A DNA stretch of 64,000 bases from Saccharothrix longispora. Lineage in GTDB: Bacteria > Actinomycetota > Actinomycetes > Mycobacteriales > Pseudonocardiaceae. Numbering within the stretch: position 1 is the stretch's first letter; the number at the start of each line of letters is the position of its first letter. The notes under the pieces are model-generated. The model was given only the letters and a program-made list of their open reading frames with translations. It ran no database searches and was not told where the DNA came from. The translations under genes were made by a program, and so were the position numbers. Positions 1 through 10,098 of the stretch are shown here, one piece after another. Location of the stretch: NCBI RefSeq assembly GCF_030852425.1, contig NZ_NSDM01000006.1, positions 124,001 to 188,000 on the forward strand, read 5' to 3'.

Positions 1-3000
1 GACGAGCCTGCGGTCGCCGGGCCGGTCCTCGCGGACGACCACGGCGCACGCCCGCACGTCGGGGTGCCGGGTCAGCACGGTCTCGATCTCGGACAGCTCG
101 ATGCGGAAGCCGCGCACCTTGACCTGGTGGTCGGCGCGGCCCAGGAACACCAGCTGCCCGTCCGGTCGCCACCGCACCAGGTCGCCGGTGCGGTACATGC
201 GCTCACCCGGCCGGGCGCCGAGGGAACCGGCGAACGGGTCCGCCACGAACCGCTCGGCGGTCAGGGCGGGTCGGTTGAGGTAGCCGCGGGCCAGCTTCGG
301 CCCGGCCAGGTACAGCTCGCCGGTCACGCCGACGCCGACCGGCTGGAGGCCGCCGTCGAGCACGTAGGCGCGCACCTCGGGGTCCGGGCGGCCGATCGGC
401 AGCGGTCCGTCGTCGTCGGGCTCGTACTTCCAGGTCACCGAGTTGATCGTGACCTCGGTGGGGCCGTAGGCGTTGAACAGCGCGCGCCGCCCGGTGCCCC
501 AGCGGCGGGCCAGTTCGGGGTCGAGGCGCTCCGCGCCGACGACGAAGAACACGTCCGGGTCGACCTCGCGGTCGTCGGGCACGGCGGCCAGGAACGACGG
601 CAGCAGGTTCACGCCGGTGCACCGGTGCTCGGCGATGTAGTCCAGGAGCTCGTCACCGGGCACCCGCACCTCCTCCGGCGCGATGACCGACGTGCCGCCG
701 GACAGCAGCGGCAGCATGAACTGCCAGAACGCCACGTCGAAGCTGGTCGAGGCGAAGTGCAGGTACCGCTCGCCGCGCCCGATGCCGACGACGTCCTCCT
801 GGAGCGCGACCAGGCTGGGCACGCCGCGGTGCGGCACGGCGACGCCCTTGGGCCTGCCGGTCGTGCCGGAGGTGTAGATGACGTAGGCCAGCGAGTCCTC
901 GGTGAGGTCGCGGCGCGCGTCGACGGGATCGGCGTCCCAGCCGTCCGGGCCGTCCGAAGTGGATGGGTCGGCGAGGTCCAGCACGGGCAGGCCGGACAGC
1001 ACGACCGGCGTGCCGCCGGACGTCACGGCGGCGGCGGGCGCGGCGTCGCGGAGCATGTGCGCCAGCCGCTCCGCCGGGTAGTCCGGGTCCATGGGCACGT
1101 ACACCGCGCCCGCCTTGAGCACGCCGAACAGCGCCACGACCATCTCCACGTCGCGGCCGAGCAGCACGGCGACGGTGTCCTGCGGGCGCACGCCGCGGGC
1201 CAGCAGGGCGTGCGCGAGCCGGTTGGCCCGCCGGTCCAGCTCCGCGTAGCCCAGCGACCGGTCGCGGCACACCACGGCCTCCGCGTCCGGCGTGCGGTCG
1301 ACCCACGCGCCGAACTCCGCCAGGCAGCCGCCGCGCTCGCGGACGGGTTCCGCGCCGAGGCCCAGGCGCAGCAGGCGGTCGCGCTCCCCGTCGTCCACGG
1401 CGCGCAGCCGCTCCACCGGCCGGTCCGGGTCGTCGACGATCTCGTGCAGCAGGGTGCGCAGCCGCCGGCCGCAGTCGCGGACGGTCTCCTCGTCGAAGGC
1501 GTGCGGCTGGTAGCCGAGGCCGACGACGATCTCGTCCTCCGGGATGACGATCACGGTCAGCGGGTAGTGCGTGGCGTCGGTGATGTCCACGCCCACCAGC
1601 TCCAGGCCGGGTGCGAGCGGGGCGCGACGCCGGCTGGAGAGCGGGAAGTTCTCCATCACCAGCATCGTGTCGAACAGCTCGCCGACGCCGACGGCCCGCT
1701 GCACGTCCGACAGCCCGACGTGGTGGTGCTCGGCGAGCGCGACGCTCTCCTCGTGCACGCGGTCCAGCAGCGCCGCGGCGGTCTCGCCGGACGCGTGCCG
1801 CACCCGCACCGGGACGGTGCCGCCGAGCTGGCCGATCATGGCCTCGACACCGTCGACCTCGGCGGGCCGGCCGGACACGGGGCAGCCGAAGACGACGTCG
1901 CGACGCCCGGTGAGCCTGCCCAGCAGCACGCCCCACGCGGTCTGGAACACGGTGGTCGGCGTGACGCCGCGATCGCGGGCGAACGCGCGCAGCCGGTCGC
2001 TGAACTCCACGCCCAGGCCGATCGCCACCCGCTCCGGGCGGTCCACGGTGGACGCCGCGCCGGCGGGGGCGAGGCGTGTGCCCCCGTCGACGCCGGCCAG
2101 CGCCTCGCGCCACGCGTCCAGCGCGGCGTCGTGGTCGCGCCCGGCCAGCCAGCGGTGGTACTCGGCGAGCGACGGCGCGACGGGCGCGGCCGGGCCGCCG
2201 CCGAGCTCGGCGTAGATCGCCGGCAGCGTGCGGCCGACCAGCGGCATGGACCAGCCGTCGAGCAGGGCGTGGTGGTTGGTGATGACCAGCCGGTGCTCGG
2301 CCGGGCCCAGCGTGCACAGCAGGAAGCGGATCAGCGGCGGCGCGGTCGGGGTGAAGGGGCGCTCCAGCTCGGCGCGGCAGTGCTCGGCGAGCAGGGCGTC
2401 GCGCCCGGCGTGGTCCGACGGGTCCGCGTGGTCCGACAGGTCCACGTGCCGCCAGTCCAGGGTGACGTCGGCGGGCACGACCTGGACGACGTCGCCGGCG
2501 GCCGTGGTGTGCAGGTGCACGCGCAGCGCGGGGTGGCGGCGCAGCAGCTCCGCGGCCGCCGCCCGCATCCGGTCCGCGTCCAGTTCGCCGCGCAGCAGCG
2601 TCATCGCCTGCACGACGTACACGTCGGCGTCGCCGTCGCCGCGCACCAGGCTGTGGAAGGACAGCCCGACCTGCAACGGGGTGGCGGGCAGCACGTCGGC
2701 GACCCGGCCGCCGGCCTCGATGGCGTCGACGGCGGCCTGGTCGAGGACAACCAGCGGCAGGTCGGACGGGGTGAGGCCGCCGCCGTCGGGTCCGATGCGG
2801 TCGGCGTGCGCGGCCAGCGCGCCCAGCGCGGTCGCCCACGCCTCCTGGAGGCCGGCGACGGCGGCGGGCGGCAGCACCAGCCCGGCCGCGGTCCACTCGA
2901 CCGCGATGCGCGGCCCCCCGTCCCCGTCCTCGTGCACGAAGCAGTTGAGCGCCAGCACCTGTTCGAGGGCCTTGCCCGCGGGCTCGACCACGGCGAACGG

Positions 3001-6000
3001 GTCGTGCTCGGGCAGCCGCCACCCGGTGCCGGGCAGCGGGGCGAACCGCCCCAGGTAGTTCAGCAGCAGGTCGGGTGGCCCGGCGGCGGCGAACTCGTCG
3101 CGCGTCACCGGGTCCAGGTGCCGCAGCACGCCGTGGCCGATGCCGCCGTCGGGCGCGGCGCGCCGGGCCTCCTTGGCCGCCTTCAGCAGCCGCCCGGCCG
3201 CGTCGCCGCCCGCCAGCGCGTCGGCCAGGTCCGCCTCGGCGCGCACGGCGTCGGCCGGCACCCGCACCGGGTGCTCGGAGGTGAACCAGCCGACCGTGCG
3301 GGACAGGTCCGTGCCGGGCGCCAGTTCCTCCCGGCCGTGCCCCTCCACGGTCACCGCCACCGCGTCGCGGGCCTCGCGCCGCCACACCCGCACGGCCAGC
3401 ACCAGCGCGGCCAGCAGCACCTCGTCCACGCCGGCGCGGTAGGCCGCGGGCAGGGCGTCCAGCAGCGCGGCGGTCACCCCCGGGGACGCGGTCGTGGTGG
3501 TCCGGTCCGCGGTGGCCACCACGTCCACGGCCTGGTCCAGCGCGCGGGAGCCCAGGCGCGCGTGGTCGACCGCGCCGCGCCAGTGCGCCAGCTCGCCGCG
3601 CCGCGCGCCGGTCTCCCCCTGCTCCGCGAGCAGTGCCGCGTGCCTGCGCCACGACGTGCCGACGGGCTGGAGCGCGCCGCCGGTGGACGCGGTGCGCAGG
3701 TCGGGCAGCAGCACGCGCCAGGACACGCCGTCCACGACGAGGTGGTGCACCACCACGACGACCCGGTCCGGCACGTCCGACGGGGTGCGCACCAGGGCCA
3801 CCTTCACCAGGTCGCCCGTCCTCGGGTCCAGGGACGCGGCCAGCCTCCCGGCCAGCCGGACGACCTCGTCCTCCCCCGCGAGGACCTCCTCCGCGGACGC
3901 GGGCACGGCGCCGCGCGGGCGCACGACCAGGCCGTCGTCGGTCACCAGCAGGCGCAGGGCGTCGTGCGCGTCCAGCACCGCGGCCAGGCCCGCCGCCAGG
4001 TCGTCCAGGGCGAGGGGTTCGTCGACCCGCACCGCGGTCCACTGCGCGTACCCGGCCACGGCGGCCGGGTCGGGGTTCGCGTCGAGCAGGGCGCGCACGA
4101 TCGGCGGCGCGGGCACGGGACCCGTCGGGTCGTCGGTCACCGGGGCGGGTCCGCCGCCGACCTCGCGGCCCGCCGCGGCGAGCGACGCGAGGGAGCGGCG
4201 GGCCAGCAGGTCCCGCGGCCGCAGTTCCAGGCCGTGCGCGCGCAGCCGGCTGCTGACGCCGATCGCGGTGATGCTGTCGCCGCCCAGGGCGAAGAAGTCG
4301 TCGTCCACGCCGACGTGCTCGGCGCCCATCACCTCGGCGACGGTCGCGCACAGCAGCCGTTCGCGCTCGGTGGTGGGCGCGCGGCCGCCGCCGGTGGCGC
4401 GGGGCGCGGGCAGCGCGGCGCGGTCCAGCTTGCCGTTGACCGTGACCGGCAGCTCGTCCAGCACCACGACCGCGGCGGGCACGAGGTGGTCGGGCACCCG
4501 GTCGGCGAGGTGGTGCCGCACGGACTCGGGCGTGACGGCCGCGCCGGCCTCGGGCACGACGTAGCCGACCAGCCGGGCCGGCCCGGAGTCGGTGCGGACC
4601 GCGGCGGCCGCCGCGCTCACACCGGGCACCGCGCCCAACGCGGCCTCGACCTCGCCGACCTCCACCCGGTGACCGCGGATCTTGACCTGGCCGTCGTGCC
4701 TGCCCACGTACTCCAGCCCCCGGCCCGGCACCCAGCGGGCCTGGTCGCCGGTGCGGTACATCCGGTCGCCCGGCCCGCCGAACGGGTCGGCGACGAACCG
4801 CTCGGCGGTGAGCCCGGGCCGCCCCAGGTAGCCGCGGGCCAGGTGCGGCCCGGCCAGGTACAGCTCGCCGCGCTCGCCGTGCGGCACGGGGTGCAGGGCG
4901 TTGTCCAGCAGGTAGGCGCGGGTGCCGGGGAGCGGCACGCCGATGGTGGGCACGTCGCCGTCGAGGCGGGCGCTGGTGCTGTCCACCGCGGCCTCGGTGG
5001 GGCCGTACATGTTGCGCGCGGGGACGCCGGACGCGACGACGCGCTTCCACAGCCCCGGCGGAGTGGCCTCGCCGCCCAGCACGAGCAGCGCGGGCCGGTG
5101 GTCGCCGTGCAGCAGGCCTCCGTCGACCAGTGGCGCGGCCATCGACGGGGTGGTGTCCACGACGTCGATCCGGTCGCGTCGGTAGGCGGCCAGCAGCGCG
5201 TCCGCGTCCCGGGTCAGGTCGGCGTCGTAGAGGTGCAGCTCGTGCCCGCACAGCAGCCACGACAGCTGGTCCAGCGCCGAGTCGAAGGCGAACGAGTAGG
5301 TGTGCGCGACGCGCAGCCGCCTGCCCGCGGCGCGCTCCGCCTCGGCGACGGTGGTGGACCGGTGGTGGTGCAGCAGCCCCAGCAGCCCGCCGAGCCGGCC
5401 GAGCACGCCCTTGGGGCGGCCCGTCGACCCGGAGGTGTGGATGACGTACGCCAGGCGCTCCGGGTCGCGGTCCGCGGTGGACGCTTCGTCGACGGTCGGT
5501 CCGGCGGTGTCCGGGGAGAGCCGCGCGACGCCGTCCGGGACGACGTCGGCCGTCCCGGGGGCGCACAGCACGAGCACCGCGCCGGTGTCGGTGATCAGCT
5601 CGCGGAGCCGCTCGGCCGGGTGCTCGACGTCGAGCGGCTGGAAGGCCGCGCCGGCGTCCAGCACCGCGAGCAGGGACACCACGAGGTCCACCGAACGCGG
5701 CAGGGCGAGGGCCACCACGTCGTCCGGCCCGACCCCCGCGGCGCGCAACGCGCCCGACAGGCGGCGCACCCGTGCCACGAGTTCGTCCCCGGTGAGCCGT
5801 TCGTCGCCGTGGACCAGCGCGGTCGTCCCCGAGGCGAGGTCGTCCAGCAGGGCAGGCACGTCGCGCGGGACGCCCGGCAGCGCGGGCGTCGCCCACTCCG
5901 CCAGCAGCGCGGCCCGCTCCTCCGCGCCCACCAGCGCGACCGCGCCGATCGAGGGCGCGTCGGCACGGGCGAGCAGGGTGCGGAAGGCGGTGAGCTTGCG

Positions 6001-7275
6001 CTCCACGGCCGCCTGGTCGTGCGTGCGGGCGTCGACCTCGAAGCCCAGCAGCAGGCCGCCGTCACGGGTGGGCAGCACGCTGAGCCCCATGTCCTCCGGC
6101 GGGCCGCCCGCGACGTTGCGCATGACGCCGGTGGCGCCCGCGAAGTCCAGCGCCAGGTCGAACGCCTTGAGGTTGACGCCCCGGCCGTGCAGCAGCGCGC
6201 CCGCGCCGGGCGCCGCCAGGTCGCGCGGCAGGTCCTCGCCCCGGTAGCGCTGGTGGGCGCGCATCTCGCGCATCACGCCCGCGACCCGCCGGCCCAGCAC
6301 GCCCAGGTCGTCGTCGCCGCGCACCTCGACCCGCAGCGGCAGCACGTTGACCGCCATCGCGGGGGTGCGCAGCCCGACGCCGGAGCGGCACATCAGCGGC
6401 AGGGCGAACACGACGTCCGTGCGGCCCAGCACCCGGTGCAGGAACGCGGCGTAGCAGGCGATCAGCGCCTCGCCCCAGGTGATGCCCGCACCGTCGGCGA
6501 ACTCCCGCAGCCGGGTCACCTCGTCGGCGGGCACCACCGCGCGGGCGGTGACCGTGCGGTCGGGCGGACCGGACGCCGCGGCGTCGTCCTGGTCGAACTC
6601 GGGCAGCGGCGTGAGCCGGTCGAGCCAGTAGGCCCGGTCGCGCTCGAACTGCTCGCCCTCCCGGTAGGCGCGGTCGGCGGCGACGAGGTCGGCGAACCGG
6701 CCGAACGTCGACTTCGGCGCGGGCGCCCCGGCGACCAGCGCCGTGTGGTGCGCGGCGGTGCGGCGGGCGAGCATGGCCGCGGTGTAGCCGTCGAACACGA
6801 GGTGGTGGCCCAGCTGGGTGTACCAGACCTCGTGGTCGGACAACCGGATCACGGTGCAGGAGAACAGCTCCCGGTCCACCATGCCCCGGCACGCCTCGGC
6901 GACGCGGGCCCGTTCGGCCTCGACGAACGCCTGGGCCGCGGCCCTCGGGTCGGCCTCACCGCCCAGGTCGACGACCTCCGGGAGCGCGACGGGCTCGTCG
7001 GACACGACCTGGCGCGGCCCCGACGGCGTGTCGAACACGCGCAGCCGCAGGCTCTCCGCCTCCTCGAACGCGGCCCGCACGGCGCGCGCGACCAGTCCCG
7101 CGTCGACCGGGTGCTCCCCCGAGACCTCGACGACGTCGCCGACGACGTAGTAGGGCGAGTCCGGTTCCAGCCGCTGCGCGTGCCAGATGCCCAGTTGGGC
7201 GCCGGTCAGGTCGAGGACCCCGTCGGCCGGTGTCACGTCCGCGGTCGTCGGGCGCTGGGCGTGGGCAGTGCTCAA
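1..7275 (-). CDS. Catecholate siderophore NRPS, C-A-PCP-E-C-A, partial at left edge
   Basis: Modular peptide synthetase for the amino-acid part of a catecholate siderophore. The first 2,425 residues are here and the frame stays open to base 1. Visible domains: condensation (about 15-440, HHLVFDG near 156); adenylation A1 (455-955, TSGSTGRPKG near 612, YGPTE near 755, YRTGD near 840); carrier PCP1 (LGGDSI near 995); epimerisation (1055-1500, HHLVVDGVSW near 1176, NYLGRF near 1405); condensation C2 (1525-1950, HHALLDG near 1667); adenylation A2 (from 1975, YTSGTTGRPKG near 2133, YRTGDLVRW near 2361). A second carrier and a release domain should lie outside. Aligned by eye to GrsA, the A1 pocket reads D,S,D,D,V,G,M,V,D, acidic at 239 and 278 as for a basic substrate; A2 reads D,V,W,N,V,G,A,I,N, nearest to Thr-type. 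TTG start chosen for AGGAG about seven bases upstream. Last gene of the dhb/ABC run, 32 bp after the ATPase. Substrate calls are inference. Confidence 0.9.
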   Translation of the reverse strand, partial: MSTAHAQRPTTADVTPADGVLDLTGAQLGIWHAQRLEPDSPYYVVGDVVEVSGEHPVDAGLVARAVRAAFEEAESLRLRVFDTPSGPRQVVSDEPVALPEVVDLGGEADPRAAAQAFVEAERARVAEACRGMVDRELFSCTVIRLSDHEVWYTQLGHHLVFDGYTAAMLARRTAAHHTALVAGAPAPKSTFGRFADLVAADRAYREGEQFERDRAYWLDRLTPLPEFDQDDAAASGPPDRTVTARAVVPADEVTRLREFADGAGITWGEALIACYAAFLHRVLGRTDVVFALPLMCRSGVGLRTPAMAVNVLPLRVEVRGDDDLGVLGRRVAGVMREMRAHQRYRGEDLPRDLAAPGAGALLHGRGVNLKAFDLALDFAGATGVMRNVAGGPPEDMGLSVLPTRDGGLLLGFEVDARTHDQAAVERKLTAFRTLLARADAPSIGAVALVGAEERAALLAEWATPALPGVPRDVPALLDDLASGTTALVHGDERLTGDELVARVRRLSGALRAAGVGPDDVVALALPRSVDLVVSLLAVLDAGAAFQPLDVEHPAERLRELITDTGAVLVLCAPGTADVVPDGVARLSPDTAGPTVDEASTADRDPERLAYVIHTSGSTGRPKGVLGRLGGLLGLLHHHRSTTVAEAERAAGRRLRVAHTYSFAFDSALDQLSWLLCGHELHLYDADLTRDADALLAAYRRDRIDVVDTTPSMAAPLVDGGLLHGDHRPALLVLGGEATPPGLWKRVVASGVPARNMYGPTEAAVDSTSARLDGDVPTIGVPLPGTRAYLLDNALHPVPHGERGELYLAGPHLARGYLGRPGLTAERFVADPFGGPGDRMYRTGDQARWVPGRGLEYVGRHDGQVKIRGHRVEVGEVEAALGAVPGVSAAAAAVRTDSGPARLVGYVVPEAGAAVTPESVRHHLADRVPDHLVPAAVVVLDELPVTVNGKLDRAALPAPRATGGGRAPTTERERLLCATVAEVMGAEHVGVDDDFFALGGDSITAIGVSSRLRAHGLELRPRDLLARRSLASLAAAGREVGGGPAPVTDDPTGPVPAPPIVRALLDANPDPAAVAGYAQWTAVRVDEPLALDDLAAGLAAVLDAHDALRLLVTDDGLVVRPRGAVPASAEEVLAGEDEVVRLAGRLAASLDPRTGDLVKVALVRTPSDVPDRVVVVVHHLVVDGVSWRVLLPDLRTASTGGALQPVGTSWRRHAALLAEQGETGARRGELAHWRGAVDHARLGSRALDQAVDVVATADRTTTTASPGVTAALLDALPAAYRAGVDEVLLAALVLAVRVWRREARDAVAVTVEGHGREELAPGTDLSRTVGWFTSEHPVRVPADAVRAEADLADALAGGDAAGRLLKAAKEARRAAPDGGIGHGVLRHLDPVTRDEFAAAGPPDLLLNYLGRFAPLPGTGWRLPEHDPFAVVEPAGKALEQVLALNCFVHEDGDGGPRIAVEWTAAGLVLPPAAVAGLQEAWATALGALAAHADRIGPDGGGLTPSDLPLVVLDQAAVDAIEAGGRVADVLPATPLQVGLSFHSLVRGDGDADVYVVQAMTLLRGELDADRMRAAAAELLRRHPALRVHLHTTAAGDVVQVVPADVTLDWRHVDLSDHADPSDHAGRDALLAEHCRAELERPFTPTAPPLIRFLLCTLGPAEHRLVITNHHALLDGWSMPLVGRTLPAIYAELGGGPAAPVAPSLAEYHRWLAGRDHDAALDAWREALAGVDGGTRLAPAGAASTVDRPERVAIGLGVEFSDRLRAFARDRGVTPTTVFQTAWGVLLGRLTGRRDVVFGCPVSGRPAEVDGVEAMIGQLGGTVPVRVRHASGETAAALLDRVHEESVALAEHHHVGLSDVQRAVGVGELFDTMLVMENFPLSSRRRAPLAPGLELVGVDITDATHYPLTVIVIPEDEIVVGLGYQPHAFDEETVRDCGRRLRTLLHEIVDDPDRPVERLRAVDDGERDRLLRLGLGAEPVRERGGCLAEFGAWVDRTPDAEAVVCRDRSLGYAELDRRANRLAHALLARGVRPQDTVAVLLGRDVEMVVALFGVLKAGAVYVPMDPDYPAERLAHMLRDAAPAAAVTSGGTPVVLSGLPVLDLADPSTSDGPDGWDADPVDARRDLTEDSLAYVIYTSGTTGRPKGVAVPHRGVPSLVALQEDVVGIGRGERYLHFASTSFDVAFWQFMLPLLSGGTSVIAPEEVRVPGDELLDYIAEHRCTGVNLLPSFLAAVPDDREVDPDVFFVVGAERLDPELARRWGTGRRALFNAYGPTEVTINSVTWKYEPDDDGPLPIGRPDPEVRAYVLDGGLQPVGVGVTGELYLAGPKLARGYLNRPALTAERFVADPFAGSLGARPGERMYRTGDLVRWRPDGQLVFLGRADHQVKVRGFRIELSEIETVLTRHPDVRACAVVVREDRPGDRRLV

Positions 7276-7307
7276 CTCGTGCTCCTGGGATCGTGGGTGT
7301 GCCGCGC

Positions 7308-8084
7308 TCAGAGCGACGGCACGACCATGGGCGTGCCGGTCACCGGGTCGGGCACGACGATGCTGGGCAGGTCGAAGACCTCCTTGACCAGCGCGGCGTC
7401 GACGATGTCGGCGGCGGCGCCCTGGGCGACGACGCGGCCTTCCTTCATGGCGACCAGGTGGTCGGCGTACCGGCACGCCTGGTTGATGTCGTGCAGCACC
7501 GCGATGACGGTGCGGCCCTCGTCGCGCAGTCGGGCCAGCAGGGCCAGCAGCTGGTACTGGTGGGCGATGTCGAGGAACGACGTGGGCTCGTCGAGCAGCA
7601 GGTACGGCGTCCGCTGGGCCAGCACGACGGCCACCCACACGCGTTGCCGCTGCCCGCCGGACAGCTCCTGCACGGGCCGGTCGGCGAGCCCCGTGACGCC
7701 CGCGGCGTCCATCGCCCCGGCGACGGCGGCCTCGTCCTGCTCCGACCACGTGGACAGCAGCGACTGGTGCGGGAAGCGGCCCCGCGCGACCAGCTGCCGC
7801 ACCCGGATGTCGTCGGGCGCGACCGGGTCCTGCGGCAGGAAGCCGAGTTCCCGGGCCAGCGCCTTGCCCGGGTACGAGCCGACCTCGCGCCCGTCGAACA
7901 GCACGTGCCCGTCGGACGGGCGCAGCAGCCGCACGAAGGCGCGCAGCAGGGTGGACTTGCCGCAGGCGTTGGGGCCGACGATGGCGGTGAAGGCGCCGTC
8001 GGGGACGTCCAGCTCCAGTCGCGTGGACACCACCCGATCGCCGTAGCGCAGCGTCAGGTCCCTGGCGGTCAGGCGCGTGGTCAC
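7308..8084 (-). CDS. FecE/FepC-type ferric-siderophore ABC transporter ATPase
   Basis: Cytoplasmic ATPase that powers import of the ferric siderophore through the two permeases encoded just upstream. The 258-residue protein has a Walker A GPNACGKST at 37-45 (Ala where Gly is usual), Q-loop Gln near 85, signature LSGGQ at 141-145, Walker B LLLDEP at 162-167 and switch His near 198, the normal set for the FepC/FhuC family. The GTG start overlaps the permease stop as GTGA and has AGGAGG about ten bases upstream. An upstream extension in this frame lacks homologous character and was not used. It should be co-transcribed with the permeases and the NRPS. Confidence 0.93.
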   Translation of the reverse strand: MTTRLTARDLTLRYGDRVVSTRLELDVPDGAFTAIVGPNACGKSTLLRAFVRLLRPSDGHVLFDGREVGSYPGKALARELGFLPQDPVAPDDIRVRQLVARGRFPHQSLLSTWSEQDEAAVAGAMDAAGVTGLADRPVQELSGGQRQRVWVAVVLAQRTPYLLLDEPTSFLDIAHQYQLLALLARLRDEGRTVIAVLHDINQACRYADHLVAMKEGRVVAQGAAADIVDAALVKEVFDLPSIVVPDPVTGTPMVVPSL

Positions 8085-9103
8085 GCTCGCCGCACCTCCT
8101 TGGTGAGCAGCCAGATCAGGTAGCAGCCGCCGATGGCCGTGCTGACCACGCCGACGGGCAGGGCGACGGGCGCCAACAGCATCTGCGCGACCAGGTCGGC
8201 GCCCTGGAGCAGCACCGCGCCGGTCAGGGCGGCGGGCAGCAGCGGCACGCCGGGGGCGCGGGCCAGCCGCCTGCCGATCTGCGGCGCGGCCAGCGCGATG
8301 AACGCGATGGGGCCGGCGACGGCGGTGACGGTGGCCGTGCAGCCGACGCCGATGAGCACGAGGTGCAGGCGCAGCCGGTCCACGCGGACGCCGGTGGTGA
8401 CGGCGAGGGCCGTGCCCAGCGCGTCCTGGTGCAGCGCCGGGGACCGGAGGACCAGCAGGACCAGCAGCACGCCGATGACGGCGAACGGGATGCGCACGTC
8501 CTCCCAGTCGACGCCGTTGAGGGAGCCCGCGCTCCACCCCACGGCAGCGATGGCGACCTCCAGCTCCGCCCGCAGCACGATCCACGAGTTCACCGCGGTC
8601 AGCACCGCGTTGACCGCGATGCCGATGACGACCAGCCGCAGCCCGGACAGCCCGCCGCCGGACGAGAGCAGGTAGACGGCCGCGGCGGCGAGCACGCCGC
8701 CCACCAGCGAGCCGGCGGTCAGCTGCGCGGGCGTGCCGGACAGCACGGTGATCGCGACCAGCGCGCCGGTGTAGGCGCCCGCGTCGAGGCCGATGACGTC
8801 GGGGCTGCCCATGGGGTTGCGGGTGACGTTCTGGAAGACCGCCCCGGCCACGCCGAGCGCCGCGCCGAACACCAGGCAGGAGAGCACGCGCGGCAGCCGC
8901 CACTCGCGGATCACCACGCCCGACCCGCCGCCCGACCCGGTGAGCGCGGCGAACACCTTCGCCGGGTCCGCCCACGTCGCGCCGTAGGACAGGCCGAGGA
9001 AGCCGAGGCCGAGGACGACCAGGGTCATCGCCGCGACCAGGACCAGCGTCCGCCGCTCGACCCGGAGCGAGACCGGGCCGCGGCGCAGCACGACCGCGCT
9101 CAC
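8081..9103 (-). CDS. FecCD-family ferric-siderophore permease (second subunit)
   Basis: Integral membrane permease of the BtuC/FecCD family, 340 residues, with about nine or ten hydrophobic segments. The family region VFQNVTRNPMGSPDVIGLDAGA (given here only as its start, VFQNVTRNPM, near residue 90) marks the typical stretch after the third membrane segment. It should pair with the permease encoded directly upstream to make the heterodimeric channel for the ferric catecholate. The GTG start overlaps the preceding stop as GTGA, and its own stop overlaps the ATPase start in the same way, so translation is probably coupled. Regulation is expected from the iron box upstream of dhbC. Confidence 0.93.
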   Translation of the reverse strand: MSAVVLRRGPVSLRVERRTLVLVAAMTLVVLGLGFLGLSYGATWADPAKVFAALTGSGGGSGVVIREWRLPRVLSCLVFGAALGVAGAVFQNVTRNPMGSPDVIGLDAGAYTGALVAITVLSGTPAQLTAGSLVGGVLAAAAVYLLSSGGGLSGLRLVVIGIAVNAVLTAVNSWIVLRAELEVAIAAVGWSAGSLNGVDWEDVRIPFAVIGVLLVLLVLRSPALHQDALGTALAVTTGVRVDRLRLHLVLIGVGCTATVTAVAGPIAFIALAAPQIGRRLARAPGVPLLPAALTGAVLLQGADLVAQMLLAPVALPVGVVSTAIGGCYLIWLLTKEVRRA

Positions 9104-10098
9104 AGCGCCCCCGCCCCGTACCGCCGGACCGCCCAGATCAGCACCGGGCCGCCGAGGAACGCGGTCACGATCGCGACCGGCACCTCGCCGGTCGGCAGCA
9201 GGACGCGCGAGCCGATGTCGGACAGCAGCAGCAGGACCGGGCCGAGCACGGCGGCGTAGCCCACGAGCCAGGGCACCGAGCTGCCCGCCATCCGCCGCGC
9301 CAGGTGCGGCACGATCAGGCCGACGAACAGGACGGGCCCGGCCACCGCGGTCGCCGCGCCGGCCAGCACGGTGGTCAGCACCAGCGTGGCGACCCGGACG
9401 CGGGCGACGTCGGCGCCCAGCACGTGCGCGACGGTGTCGCCGAGCGCGACCGCGTTGAGCTGCCTGCTCAGCAGCAGCGCCCCGACCACCGCGGCGGCGA
9501 TCACCAGCAGCGGCAGCGTCGTCGGGGACTGCTCGCGACCGGCCAGCGACCCGACGGACCAGAAGCGGTAGCGGTCGAACACGTCCGGCAGCACCAGCCT
9601 CAACCCCAGGGACACGCCCGCCAGCACGGAGCTGAGGGCGACGCCGGTGAGCACGAGCCGCAGCGGCGACCGGCGGCCCACCGAGTACACGAGCACGGCG
9701 GCGACCACCGCGCCGACGACGGCGAGGGCCAGTTCCCCCGCCGCCGAGACGGCGACGCCCAGCGCCGAGCCGACGGTGATCGCGAACCCGGCGCCCGCGG
9801 TGACGCCGAGGACGCCGGGCTCCGCCAGCGGGTTCCTCGACAGCACCTGGATCAGCACGCCCGCCACGGCGAGCGCGGCGCCCGCGCCGACGGCCAGGAC
9901 GGCGCGGGGCACCCGGATCTCCCGGACCACGATGTGGTCGCTCGACCCGTCGTAGTCCACCAGTGCCCGCACGACCTCGGCCGGGGCGACGGCGTGGGCG
10001 CCGATCCCGACGCTGATCACCGCCATCCCGACCAGCAGGGCCAGTGCGGCCAGCAGCAGCACGACCCGCGCACCCGGCAGCCGGCGCGTGGCGGTCAC
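9100..10098 (-). CDS. FecCD-family ferric-siderophore permease (first subunit)
   Basis: Second BtuC/FecCD-type permease, 332 residues, with multiple transmembrane helices beginning at about residue 12 and the family stretch VLIQVLSRNPLAEPGVLG near residue 75. With the neighbouring permease and ATPase it forms the inner-membrane importer for the ferric siderophore delivered by the lipoprotein encoded immediately upstream. The GTG start lies on a four-base GTGA overlap with the stop of the binding-protein gene; a longer upstream extension in this frame is Arg/Gly-rich and has no family character. Confidence 0.92.
   Translation of the reverse strand: MTATRRLPGARVVLLLAALALLVGMAVISVGIGAHAVAPAEVVRALVDYDGSSDHIVVREIRVPRAVLAVGAGAALAVAGVLIQVLSRNPLAEPGVLGVTAGAGFAITVGSALGVAVSAAGELALAVVGAVVAAVLVYSVGRRSPLRLVLTGVALSSVLAGVSLGLRLVLPDVFDRYRFWSVGSLAGREQSPTTLPLLVIAAAVVGALLLSRQLNAVALGDTVAHVLGADVARVRVATLVLTTVLAGAATAVAGPVLFVGLIVPHLARRMAGSSVPWLVGYAAVLGPVLLLLSDIGSRVLLPTGEVPVAIVTAFLGGPVLIWAVRRYGAGAL

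Noticed and set aside
653-5896. A second long minus-strand frame of about 1,750 codons inside the NRPS
   Set aside because: It overlaps the NRPS in another frame, is almost only Arg, Ala, Gly and Pro, and contains no motif, while the frame from 7275 carries all NRPS core motifs.
64-8046. An open frame of about 2,660 codons on the plus strand across the NRPS and ATPase genes
   Set aside because: It is antisense to clear NRPS and ATPase coding and has Arg/Gly/Ala/His/Gln-rich composition without any domain. Long antisense open frames are expected from the strong G/C codon-position bias.
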